Part shown: positions 9,573 to 18,209 of the stretch, piece after piece | How the letters are laid out: each line of letters opens with the position of its first letter | How positions within the stretch are numbered: position 1 is the stretch's first letter | Assembly (NCBI GenBank): GCA_964036045.1 | Contig: OZ038389.1 | Location: 35,792,912 to 35,856,911, forward strand | Direction: 5' to 3' | DNA from: Eutreptiella sp. 'Long Island Sound 2002' | Lineage: Eukaryota; Euglenozoa; Euglenophyceae; Eutreptiales; Eutreptiaceae | DNA length: 64,000 nucleotides | Made by a program: the position numbers and the translations under genes | The notes under the pieces: generated by a model | The model's input: the letters and a program-made list of their open reading frames with translations, nothing else | Database searches by the model: none | What the model was told of the DNA's origin: nothing

Positions 9573-12200
9573 TCAGCTGAGATCCTGTAAAGGATTACCA
9601 CCCGACGCCACTGCAGTCTGGGCACGATGGGATCTCAACTGTCGTCGCATGGGGCGCGACAGTTTGCTCTGACCTTCCCGTCGCTCTCTGACTAAGAAAC
9701 CTGGACCAGTCAAATCGTCGTGAGCACACTGCTCATTCCCTGTACACACACCAGGCACTACATGCTGGAACAGACCTGTAAGTGTCTCATGCATCCGGCC
9801 ATCCTGACTGACGTATGCTTTTGACCTTTTGCTTTCGAGGTACTGAACCTGAAGTGAATGTACAAGCCGCATGTGCGTCCTATAGCAATCAGTCAAGCGA
9901 CACACGTCTGCATAATGCACCGTATCAGGATGCACTGCAGCAAAATCATCAGGATACTTGTCCTGTAACGCTGACCTCACCCTGTCTCTTTCAGCACGCT
10001 CTGCCTCATTCCACCCCAGCAAATCCGCATCGCCCCCATGAAAATTTGTATCCTGTGCTTCCCCCGCAGGATACGCCCATCTAGAAAGGGCATCTGCCCC
10101 TTCATTATCCTCCCCCGGCCGATATTCGATAAAAAGATTGAATCGGCTTAAAAACTCATGCCACCTCCCCCTGCGACCCATTGGCCCCCAAATGGTACAA
10201 AGATCCTCTTTGTACCATTTCACGATGGCACTGTGGTCCGTCTGCACCGTTACTTCCTGGGAACCTATCCAGGATTGAAACTTCAGCAGACAGCACACAA
10301 TGGCATACGTTTCTTTTTCCCGGGGGGTCCAGGCATACTGGCCCGTATCGCGTTTTTTGGTAAGGCCATTAGCCTTTTCCCCCTGCAGTTTACGGGAATA
10401 AAAGGCCACCGGATGCCAATTGCCATCATCCTGACGCTGCTCCAATGCCCCTCCGACCGCGTAGTCGCAGGCATCACAGCGTATGCGCCAGGGTTGGTCA
10501 GGCTGTGGCAAATATAGGCTGATTTTCTGGCTCAGCGCAGACTTGAGATGCGTGAAGCCATCAATCATAGCCCCGGTCCAGGTTATTTTACCCTCCTTAG
10601 GTGTGAGTCTTATGCGCTTACGTTTAGCGGGGAGGTTAACGTCGTTTTTGGGGGCATGGGGGTCTGGCGCCTCATACTGATATTTCCCTTTAAGGGATTC
10701 CATCAGGGGGGCCGCGTGTTTCGCGAAATCTGGAATATATGTTTGGTACCACCCAACCAAGCCCAGAAAGCCCTTCATTTTTCTTGCTGTATTTATAGTG
10801 GTATGATCCCACTTGTCCAGGGCTTCTGTTTTGGTTCGGCTGGGGTACCGTTGACCTCCCTTCAGGACATGCCCCACGTACTGTACAACACGTTTAAATG
10901 AATGGCACTTGGAGGGCTTCACCGTGAGTGTAGCCTCCTCCAGTGCCTGAAAAAGGGCAACTAAATCCTGATAATGTTGTTTAATATATTCCCCACGGAT
11001 TACAGGATCCTCCATTTTTACGTGCAGTGGTATGTCCCGCTGTTGTGTGGGTAATTGGCTTTTCCCCGACGACAACAAAATGTCGTCGATATACGGTCTG
11101 GAAGCAGGGCATTTACGTGTAAAATGCTGCACCCTTTCCTGAAATGCTGCAGGCCCCACTTTTACTCCCATTGGGAGGACGTTCCACTCAAATACACCAA
11201 AAGGAGTGCAAACAGCCGTCAAGAGCTTAGATTCCTCCTCAAGGTGCATTTGGTGGAACCCGTCCTCCAAATCGATCAGCGAAAAAACGAAGTTGCCTTG
11301 CTGATTGGCAAGCTGATCTTCGATTATGGGTAAAGGGATATTTTTCCCCTCCAGACAAGAATTTAAGTACCTATAATCGATGACCAGGCGCCATTTGTTG
11401 GTGCCTGTTTTTGATACCAAAAAACAACGGGATACCCACTGCGGATCCCCTTCCGCTTTCCTCAGCATACCGCGTTTGCGGAAATCCTCCAACTTTTCCG
11501 ACAAAACTTGCTCCCTAAGACCTACTGCACGAATGGACTTAGCTGCCCGCGGCCCAGGGTGTTCCTGTAACAATTTCAACTGCCCCTTCGCATGCGGACC
11601 ACGCGCTGCCTGAGCTGCTGCGTCTATCTCGTCCACATGCTTGGTAGTAAAAACTGTTTTCGCAAAATCCTGCATTAGTTTCTGTCTGTAATATTCACCC
11701 TCAGGCCAGTCCTCATCCGCCTGAATCACTGAATTAATGCTGCGGGAGAACTGTTGATGTGCAGAGCCTGTCTGATAAGTATCCAGACCTTGTTGAAGGT
11801 CTCCGACCACCTGCACAGCCCTCTTCTCCCGCTTACCACTACCAACTCTATGCTTGAACTCTGAGCAATACTGCAGCCTGCGCCTCCATTTGCGCGTACG
11901 CAATACTGCATGCTGCTCAGTGGAATTATTATTTACAGAATCAGGCTCACTGCACACAGAAATATCAGACGGGCCTGGAGTGTCTTCCGTACCTGAATCC
12001 ACTTCTGACCGTGTGGTCTGGGATTTCTGCTTCGTCCTAATCCATCGTCTCTCCATCTGCCGAGGAATCTGCTGGAGACCATTCTGAGATGACAAGGATG
12101 ACTCAGAGCAATAACAAAACTCTGACTCGATGCCTTGTACACTGTAACTGTCTGCTGATCTGTCCGACTCCGTTCTGTCCCTCCTGAGGGTAGGGTGGTC
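9573..12200 (-). CDS. Reverse transcriptase-RNase H (A, unit 2)
   Basis: Uninterrupted RT and RNase H. RT: WRLVIDYRYLN, DLEDGFHQM, VLPMGVKVGPAAFQE and YIDDILLSS, with all three palm aspartates. Connection: KMKGFLGLVGWYQTYIPDF. RNase H: CDACDYAVGGALEQR, REKETYAIV, VQTDHSAIV and GADALSRWAY. The open frame extends to 12722, but the portion above about 12200 overlaps the Dam-like domain in another phase and is not conserved protein. The family sits nearest to chromovirus RTs by its overall order of domains (RT-RH-IN-chromodomain). The intact RT contrasts with the damaged integrase downstream. Confidence 0.85.
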   Translation of the reverse strand, partial: DHPTLRRDRTESDRSADSYSVQGIESEFCYCSESSLSSQNGLQQIPRQMERRWIRTKQKSQTTRSEVDSGTEDTPGPSDISVCSEPDSVNNNSTEQHAVLRTRKWRRRLQYCSEFKHRVGSGKREKRAVQVVGDLQQGLDTYQTGSAHQQFSRSINSVIQADEDWPEGEYYRQKLMQDFAKTVFTTKHVDEIDAAAQAARGPHAKGQLKLLQEHPGPRAAKSIRAVGLREQVLSEKLEDFRKRGMLRKAEGDPQWVSRCFLVSKTGTNKWRLVIDYRYLNSCLEGKNIPLPIIEDQLANQQGNFVFSLIDLEDGFHQMHLEEESKLLTAVCTPFGVFEWNVLPMGVKVGPAAFQERVQHFTRKCPASRPYIDDILLSSGKSQLPTQQRDIPLHVKMEDPVIRGEYIKQHYQDLVALFQALEEATLTVKPSKCHSFKRVVQYVGHVLKGGQRYPSRTKTEALDKWDHTTINTARKMKGFLGLVGWYQTYIPDFAKHAAPLMESLKGKYQYEAPDPHAPKNDVNLPAKRKRIRLTPKEGKITWTGAMIDGFTHLKSALSQKISLYLPQPDQPWRIRCDACDYAVGGALEQRQDDGNWHPVAFYSRKLQGEKANGLTKKRDTGQYAWTPREKETYAIVCCLLKFQSWIGSQEVTVQTDHSAIVKWYKEDLCTIWGPMGRRGRWHEFLSRFNLFIEYRPGEDNEGADALSRWAYPAGEAQDTNFHGGDADLLGWNEAERAERDRVRSALQDKYPDDFAAVHPDTVHYADVCRLTDCYRTHMRLVHSLQVQYLESKRSKAYVSQDGRMHETLTGLFQHVVPGVCTGNEQCAHDDLTGPGFLVRERREGQSKLSRPMRRQLRSHRAQTAVASGGNPLQDLS

Positions 12201-13413
12201 ATCCCGGGGGGGGGTCCTGTTTAAAAAACGAAGGTTTCCCAGGGACAGACTCAGGGGGTAAATCCCAGTCATCCATGCCATTCCCCTTCTGCTTGTTCTG
12301 TGGCTGCGTGTCTGTGTCCTCAGGATCGTTATCCTGACCGTCCTTATGCCCAAATGCATCAAACAGGACAAGACGCATGGGCTTCCGCGTGTGTAAAATT
12401 TTGCCCTGGCTGTCAACCAGGAGCGGTGATCCGACCGGTATATCAACCCAGTGCAACGCCACTTCACCCCTGGCCCACCACCATCCGTGTTCCTTGCGTG
12501 TTGGCATGACAGCCACCCCCCGGGCCTCATCCACCAAAAATTTCGGTACACACTCCGCCCATCTGTCTGCAGGGGGATGTAGCCATAACACTTCCCCCGT
12601 CCATGGCTGATGAAGCCCATCACGCATGGAATTCCAAAATCGTGGCAGTTTGGCCATGTTCTTGGACGAGAAGACATCCACTGTAAAAATGAAATCATCT
12701 CCAATTGACCGCATCCACTCATCTATTCTCCTAAAGACATCTAGCCGAAGCGAAACAGGGGCTACCTCCTGTCGTAACACTCGCAATTTACGGCGCCTTG
12801 CCTGCTTCAAAACATGCAACACAGATCCATCCTGTCGAACACGAGACTCCCTCAACAAACGAAAGTGCATGCTGTCTGTCTTCGCATCTGAATCACACTT
12901 CCCACGCAACCAACTCTGTCCTGCAGTCACTCGCTGTACATTGTACACTGTACCGGCAAAACCCTCAGGGTCTGCCCACAGATCAAGAGCCTGGAAGTGG
13001 CAAACTTCTCGCATTGCATATTCACGTGGATCCACCAGGGCCGCATTTGTTTCGACCCTGGGGAATCCCCACTTCCCCATAAACTCATCAGGCGCGTATG
13101 GAATTGGGCTGCAGTCCCTATCCCACCCTCCTGATTCTGTCTGCCCCCCGGACCCTGCATCCATGGCGGTAAACTCAGGAATCACTTCGTCACTCAAAAC
13201 AGCATGTAGCAGCCGCTGGGCACATTCTGCATGCTTCGCTGCAACCGAAGACGTAGCTTCAGGAGACGAACCAACAGTCCTGGGAACCAGGACCTGGGAA
13301 TTCCGTTCAGGAACTGAAGGGTAAACACCCTCAGTCTGCGGGAAATACGGACTATCTCCCCTTCTGTGCAGGCTTGACATTAGGCACATAAAGGCCAATG
13401 CTATCTCCTCCAC
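12199..13413 (-). CDS. Dam-like methyltransferase-related domain (A, unit 2)
   Basis: 404 residues, nearly identical to unit 1. Dam-like block at residues about 225-355: DVFSS (12678-12664), W-L-H-P-P-A (12585-12568), then VMPTRKEHGWWW. In the phage Dam family (Pfam Dam, PF05869) the corresponding order is a D-V-x-A-T-like motif, a D-G-L motif, catalytic N-P-P-Y and a P-A-R-T-like strand. The order and spacing match, the catalytic motif does not (His for Asn, Ala for Tyr). It could bind S-adenosylmethionine or DNA without catalysis. Overlaps the dUTPase ORF end by 13 bases. Confidence 0.6.
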   Translation of the reverse strand: MEEIALAFMCLMSSLHRRGDSPYFPQTEGVYPSVPERNSQVLVPRTVGSSPEATSSVAAKHAECAQRLLHAVLSDEVIPEFTAMDAGSGGQTESGGWDRDCSPIPYAPDEFMGKWGFPRVETNAALVDPREYAMREVCHFQALDLWADPEGFAGTVYNVQRVTAGQSWLRGKCDSDAKTDSMHFRLLRESRVRQDGSVLHVLKQARRRKLRVLRQEVAPVSLRLDVFRRIDEWMRSIGDDFIFTVDVFSSKNMAKLPRFWNSMRDGLHQPWTGEVLWLHPPADRWAECVPKFLVDEARGVAVMPTRKEHGWWWARGEVALHWVDIPVGSPLLVDSQGKILHTRKPMRLVLFDAFGHKDGQDNDPEDTDTQPQNKQKGNGMDDWDLPPESVPGKPSFFKQDPPPG

Positions 13414-14495
13414 CTTAGGCAGAGAGGCACCGTGTGCGCCCCATTAGGCGTCACAGGCCCTGGCGTCCTACAGACACTTGAGCCGCTGCTCTTCACACCA
13501 CCCGAACCCTTCTCACTCTTCTCCACACACAACCAATAAAAACACCTCAAAACGACAGAGAAAATATGCTGTAAGTTTGTGTGTGGCGCATGGTATGCCG
13601 ACACACTGTCGGGGTCAGGGGAGGTCGGTGGGGAATCAGGGGGGGTATTCTGGTCCACCTGCACTCCTGGAGGCTGGCCGGACAGACCAGTGCTTCCAAA
13701 TCCAGCCTCCCCTCGTGCTGTGCTGTCCAGTTCTGTCACCTGTTGTACCTCGGGAGTGAGGTGCAACTCCAGCACCATCTGTGCTATCCTGTCCCCATGA
13801 CGCACCGGAAAATTTTGATCACTATCGTTGACCATGACCACTATGACATGGCCCCTGTAGTCCTGATCAATGGTGCCAGCCTGCACTGTAACCCTATTCC
13901 TAGTTGACAGCCCCGACCTGCTCTTAATCTGACCATAGACATGACGGGGCAGTTCCATGGGTAGGTCTGTATCCACTAGCGCCTGGCCCCGTGCCGGCAC
14001 CGTGGTCGGACCTGCAGCATATATGTCATAGGCCGCACTTCCAGGTGTGGCCCTGGTAGGCATTACAGCCCTCTCTGTCAACTTGCGGACCTTGAGGCGT
14101 ACTGAACCGGTGTACTGACTCAACAATGCCGGCAACGAAGCGTTATTCACAAAATTCTGACCCTGTGGGATCCAACTGGAGCAGTCCTGTGGTGACTCAA
14201 AAGTGTCTGGATTCCGTGGCGCCAGAGGGGAAAGGGGGGGCTCCATACGAGGTGAATCTGGTGTCGTACCGGCTCGCTCCGTCGACTTCAGATCCAAGGG
14301 GGGCACAGTGATGGACATCTGCTGTACCCCCTTCCTACAGGTTTCGTTAATCCTGCGGACTTGTTGCCCCATCTCACGGGCCTTATTTTCCAGATAAGAC
14401 CTCTCGTGCTTCACAGGGTCACACGCAGGGCACCTGAAACGAACTCTAAAATGTCTCGTGGTGTGCATGGTGTAACCCTGCTTGTCGTCAGGCAT
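13401..14495 (-). CDS. dUTPase (trimeric type) within family A pol
   Basis: 364 residues; the dUTPase fold is at about residues 132-273 (14102-13677). All five family motifs are present in order: PGSAAYDIYA (1), KSRSGLS (2), GTIDQDYRG (3), HGDRIAQM (4) and RGEAGFGSTG (5), including the motif 3 Asp and Tyr. The enzyme hydrolyses dUTP to dUMP, keeping uracil out of newly made DNA; in a retroelement it would protect cDNA. The N-terminal 130 residues (with CPAC) and the C-terminal 90 residues are not recognised. The protease frame overlaps it by 85 bases in the -1 phase, and TGA-ATG abut at its start, so expression could be by frameshift or a mutation could have split one frame. Intact motifs argue for recent selection. 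Confidence 0.92.
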   Translation of the reverse strand: MPDDKQGYTMHTTRHFRVRFRCPACDPVKHERSYLENKAREMGQQVRRINETCRKGVQQMSITVPPLDLKSTERAGTTPDSPRMEPPLSPLAPRNPDTFESPQDCSSWIPQGQNFVNNASLPALLSQYTGSVRLKVRKLTERAVMPTRATPGSAAYDIYAAGPTTVPARGQALVDTDLPMELPRHVYGQIKSRSGLSTRNRVTVQAGTIDQDYRGHVIVVMVNDSDQNFPVRHGDRIAQMVLELHLTPEVQQVTELDSTARGEAGFGSTGLSGQPPGVQVDQNTPPDSPPTSPDPDSVSAYHAPHTNLQHIFSVVLRCFYWLCVEKSEKGSGGVKSSGSSVCRTPGPVTPNGAHTVPLCLRWRR

Positions 14496-15403
14496 TCAGA
14501 AATAAAATAAAATATGGGCACTTCAGAAAAATGTACCCTCGACTCCCTCTGTCGAGTGACTTTCTGCTCCTCCCTGTTCCCTTGCTGTGACACAGTACCT
14601 GATGTCTGGTCGGGCGTGAACATGATACCTGGAGTCTCGGCTTGTATATTCTGACATCTTGCCTGCGGAATTGATTCCTGTGACACAGATGCAGTCATAC
14701 TCGCTGAGCATGCACCAATGACGTCATGCACATGCTGGTAACGGCGCGTGTGTTTGCGTCTAATCAGCCTATCTGGAATCTGAACCAAACCCGGCTGACC
14801 AGGCACCACCGCCAACCCGTATTGTAACAAGAACGGGTAGCCCACAATGAGACGGGGCCCGATGTCAGCAACATGTACAAATGCATTGATACACTTGAAA
14901 ATCCTGATACCGTCGGGAGTAATCACTGGTATAGAGACAGTTACAAAAACGCCCATTTGTCCACCAGAAATAGTGGACCGCCCAGCGTGGACTAAAACAA
15001 TAGGCTGGGGCGCCTTCTGCAGCACCGCAGTAGAAAAAAGCTCAAAACAAGCCAAAATCAGAACCTGACACCCTGTATCAACCAATGTAGGGACCGCCAT
15101 GTCCGCTACCCCTACATCATCGGGGAACTGCAGCTTTGCTTGCACCACCAATTCAAGTGGTTCTTTTCCACTTTTCCTTCTCCACTTGCGTGGTGGTCGA
15201 AGCACTTCGGCCACAGAATCATCGAAGTTCAACGTGCTGATTTCAGCTGGCCGTTCGCAAATTTTCTGCAGTACCGCGCTGACATCCAGCCGAATTGATT
15301 TACGTTGCTGGATCTGCGCAGGCTCCGGCATCAGGGCGCTTGTTGGTTGCCGCCAATTATACCACCGTTTCGCCGGATGCCGACAACGATACTTGCCGGG
15401 CCT
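14411..15403 (-). CDS. Aspartic protease region (A, unit 2)
   Basis: Frame open from 15403, directly after the double stop that ends gag. Retropepsin active site: TLVDTGCQVLIL, with a downstream hydrophobic-Gly strand (RLIVGYPFLLQYGL). The protease matures the polyprotein. In family order it follows gag and precedes dUTPase. The C-terminal 100 residues (from about KHTRRYQHVHDVIG) are not recognised and end by overlapping the dUTPase ORF. Confidence 0.75.
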   Translation of the reverse strand, partial: RPGKYRCRHPAKRWYNWRQPTSALMPEPAQIQQRKSIRLDVSAVLQKICERPAEISTLNFDDSVAEVLRPPRKWRRKSGKEPLELVVQAKLQFPDDVGVADMAVPTLVDTGCQVLILACFELFSTAVLQKAPQPIVLVHAGRSTISGGQMGVFVTVSIPVITPDGIRIFKCINAFVHVADIGPRLIVGYPFLLQYGLAVVPGQPGLVQIPDRLIRRKHTRRYQHVHDVIGACSASMTASVSQESIPQARCQNIQAETPGIMFTPDQTSGTVSQQGNREEQKVTRQRESRVHFSEVPIFYFISECLTTSRVTPCTPRDILEFVSGALRVTL

Positions 15404-15409
15404 CTATTA
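15404..15409 (-). other. In-frame double stop (TAA TAG) between gag and protease
   Basis: Minus strand codons AAG TAA TAG AGG. The gag frame (zinc knuckles) and the protease frame are the same, so only these two codons, plus a TGA at 15457-15455 in the third knuckle, separate them. Confidence 0.6.
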
Positions 15410-16670
15410 CTTCTTGGGATGCGGACATTCTGCAGCCCAATGTCCTGTCTTGCCTCAATTGTGACATTCTCCTCGTTTTTCGGCCAGCTTGGATCTGCCA
15501 CTTGAATTACTGCCGCTCCTTCCATCTTTAGACCCACGGCCAGGGCTTCGTCCCCGTTTTTTTTGCGGACAGTAGGCAGATTGGTGTCCTTTCTGCCCAC
15601 AGTTGTGGCACACCACATCCTTGAGCTGCGGGCACTCCTTGGAAATGTGTCCAGGCTTTTTACAGTAATAGCATATTGATTTACCCAATGCATCCAAGGC
15701 CTCCTTAGACAGTCTTGTACTGGTGCTCGCACTGGATCTGGCTGGACTGGGACCCCTCTGCGTGGTGAAAGCAGGAGATTTGGACCGTTCACGGCGATCC
15801 CTCTCATCGGACTTCCTCGTAGTACTCGACCGTCCTTCACTATAACGTCCACCTCTGTCCTTGTCCCTACTATTGCCGCGATCCTTGTATCCTGAACTGC
15901 CTGAACGTTCACCACGCCCTCGGCTGTTCTCCCGATCCCGGCCGTGTTCCCGTGATCGATTTCTCTCCCTTGTATCAGTCTTTGACTTCTGGCTCCCTCC
16001 AGAAAACGATCTGCGTCTCTCCGCCGAAGAACTGGTAGGATCTCTTCCGGCTTGTTCAGGTTTAACTCGGTCGGAACCTCTTCGTCCAACCCATTTGATT
16101 TGTGTCTCCTGCAGATGACGTAGCAGTTGGCCTTCAGCTTTCTTTCTGCGTTCCTGAGTGCGCAACTGCGGCATAACAGTCAAGAACACCTCCAAATAAC
16201 TGTGGCTGAAATCGCTTTCACTTTCCGCCTGCCACAGCCGATCATAGGCCTTTCCCATTGTCCTATCATCCGGGTTTCGTGTGACATACAACGCTAACTC
16301 TGTCATCATTTGTATCTTCGCCGCTTCCATTGTCACACCTCCTGGTACCTGCTTTCCTTTGCGGCTCCAGCTCGTCATCCACTTGGCGAACTTGGCACTG
16401 GTAAGCGGTCCTTCTGGCAAGTCTTCGTCCTGCCACTCACGGGTCAGTGTGTAGATATCATCCATCTTTTCACCCGTAACAACCTCGAACAACTGTGCAT
16501 AACCCAGCTGCTCATCAACAAATCGTTCTGTATCATCCTGGCGTTTTTCGTCATTCGTCAGTGCCGCCAGCAACATCTCACACTGCATGTGCTGGGTGTA
16601 CCTGGACGCATGCGAACGTCTCCACTGTCCATACTGCTTGAGCCACTCCTTTTTGGTCTCCTCCTTTCCA
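15410..16670 (-). CDS. Gag capsid and nucleocapsid part (A, unit 2)
   Basis: Capsid-like segment after the insertion (EWLKQYGQWRRSHASRY onward), then a long Arg/Ser/Asp-rich region, then zinc knuckles CYYCKKPGHISKEC and CHNCGQKGHQSAYC (both C-x2-C-x4-H-x4-C). A third knuckle would read C-H-N-x-G-K-T-G-H-x4-C, but its second Cys codon is TGA (15457-15455). Without that change gag runs to the TAA TAG at 15409-15404. It packages the RNA and forms the particle shell. The residues encoded beyond 16670 in the open frame belong to the insertion. Confidence 0.75.
16658..16670. repeat. Target-site duplication, left copy
   Basis: CTCCTCCTTTCCA, matching 18197-18209 (CTCCTCTTTTCCA) at 12 of 13 positions, flanking the 1526-bp insertion. 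Confidence 0.6.
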
Positions 16671-18196
16671 GTAGGTAGGTAGGTAGGTGCCCTCGGTCGT
16701 GGAGAGGCGCCCCATGGTTCCCCCTGGCGTCGCCCCTGTGACGAACAGGAAGAGGCTCCGCGCCTGAAGAGGGGAGGCGGCTTACATCCCGCTAGACCTG
16801 ACTGTTGGCCCCCAACAAAGCAGCCCCGGGCAACACCGGGAGGGCTGATCGCCGCCAGCGTGCCGTGCTTGTCTCGCCGGGAGGGTGTGCCCCCGTGCTT
16901 GCGCACGTCCCCTCCTTTGGGCGGAACCCTAGGGGTTCACCGGACTTCCTGGCGTATCCCGTTCCCAAGGCATGCATGCATGTTCTTGGTACTAGGGTTC
17001 CGAGGCGCTTGGGTGTCGCACGCTCCGCCTCGAGTCCCAAAGCAGCGCAGGCCTTAGGATGCAGCCTTACCCCCGGTCTCCGGATCTCGTTTGGCCGGGT
17101 CACCTGCATGGCACGGGCTGCCTCAGTGCCTGGGCTGTGGGCACTGGGTTTCCTACTGTTGTGCGGCGTTTGTGTTTGGGTCCGGTTCGCGGTCGGGTGT
17201 GGGTTTTGTTAACCCCGCCAGTCCTGGCTGGTGTCTTGGGTGGGCGTGTTTGGGCACGGTTTGTGGTGTTGTCCCTCTAGTGTCGGCTGTCTGTGGTGTT
17301 CGTGGTTGGGGTTCGGTTTCGGCCCGCTTATGGGACGTGTGTGGTTGCGTGGGCGCCCCGCTTGCCCCCCGCCGTTTCCGGTTCTGGCGTGCGGTGTGGG
17401 CGTGTGTGCTGGGCCCGGGTCTCGGCTGTGCCCAGCCCTTCTTGGCTGGGTTGTCGGGGTGTGTATTTTGCGCTTTTTTTCTGTTGTTGTTTTTTTTTTT
17501 GGGTGTCCCTGTCCCGGGCCTTGTGGTCCCTGTCCCCCGATCCCCTTTCTTTCGGGCTGGGTTGCTAGCACTTTTTTTTTTTTCTTTCTTTTTTTTTGTG
17601 TCTGCTTGTTTCGGTGTCCCTTTTCCTGCTGGGCCGCTGTTCCTGGCTTGGTGTTGCCGGTTTTCGCTGGGTGGTCCCCCTGTGCCTCTTTGAGGGTCCT
17701 GTCTCCGGTGCCTTCTTGGGGGGGTTTGGCCGCCTCTGGTGGTGTTGGCGGGCGGTTTGGTGGCTGTGGGCTGTTTTCGCGCCCCCCCCCCCCTCCCCCC
17801 TCTGTTGTTTTTTTTTTTGGGGGGGTTTGCCTGTTCCTTCCTCTGCCTTCCCTCTGCTGGCGCACGCACTGGCCCGCATTCAGTGTTGTCTTCCGGGCTG
17901 CTGTTGTCAGTTGCATTCTCTTTGGCCGTGTTCCGGCCCCATGGGTCGGGTGGGCTATGTACACGGTGGGCTCGGCGCCCCTCCTTGCCGGGTTAGGTCC
18001 TGGCTCTGCCGGCTGGGCGGCTGCGCCAGGCGGCTGCTTGTGGCTCTGGGTTAGGGGGCTGGGGTCCTTCGTGTCCTTTCCCCTCTGCGGTGCCGGTTTT
18101 AATCTTCTGGGTGGTCCGCCACCGTTGTTGCCAGGCGCGCTGTGGCCCCGTGTGTGGCCTGCGGTGCTGGTGCGTGGCGTGCTGGTGCGGCGCCTC
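16671..18196 (-). mobile_element. 1.5-kb insertion in gag, LINE/SINE-like
   Basis: Splits the family A gag exactly between ...TPSWDG-KEE and KEE-TKKEWLKQYG. It is flanked by 13-bp near-identical direct repeats and has a short tandem repeat (GTAG)n at its left end on the plus strand, i.e. an (ACCT/CTAC)n tail at the 3' end if it lies on the minus strand. Variable-length target duplication plus a simple-repeat tail is the signature of target-primed non-LTR insertion. The body is strongly skewed: plus strand rich in G and T with poly-T and poly-C runs around 17480-17830. Long open frames exist on both strands (17209-18210 minus, 17231-18217 plus), but they are low complexity and match nothing I know; I do not call them genes. 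Confidence 0.6.
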
Positions 18197-18209
18197 CTCC
18201 TCTTTTCCA
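18197..18209. repeat. Target-site duplication, right copy
   Basis: CTCCTCTTTTCCA; partner of 16658-16670. Insertion plus one repeat is 1539 bp, a multiple of three, so gag stays in frame across it. Confidence 0.6.
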
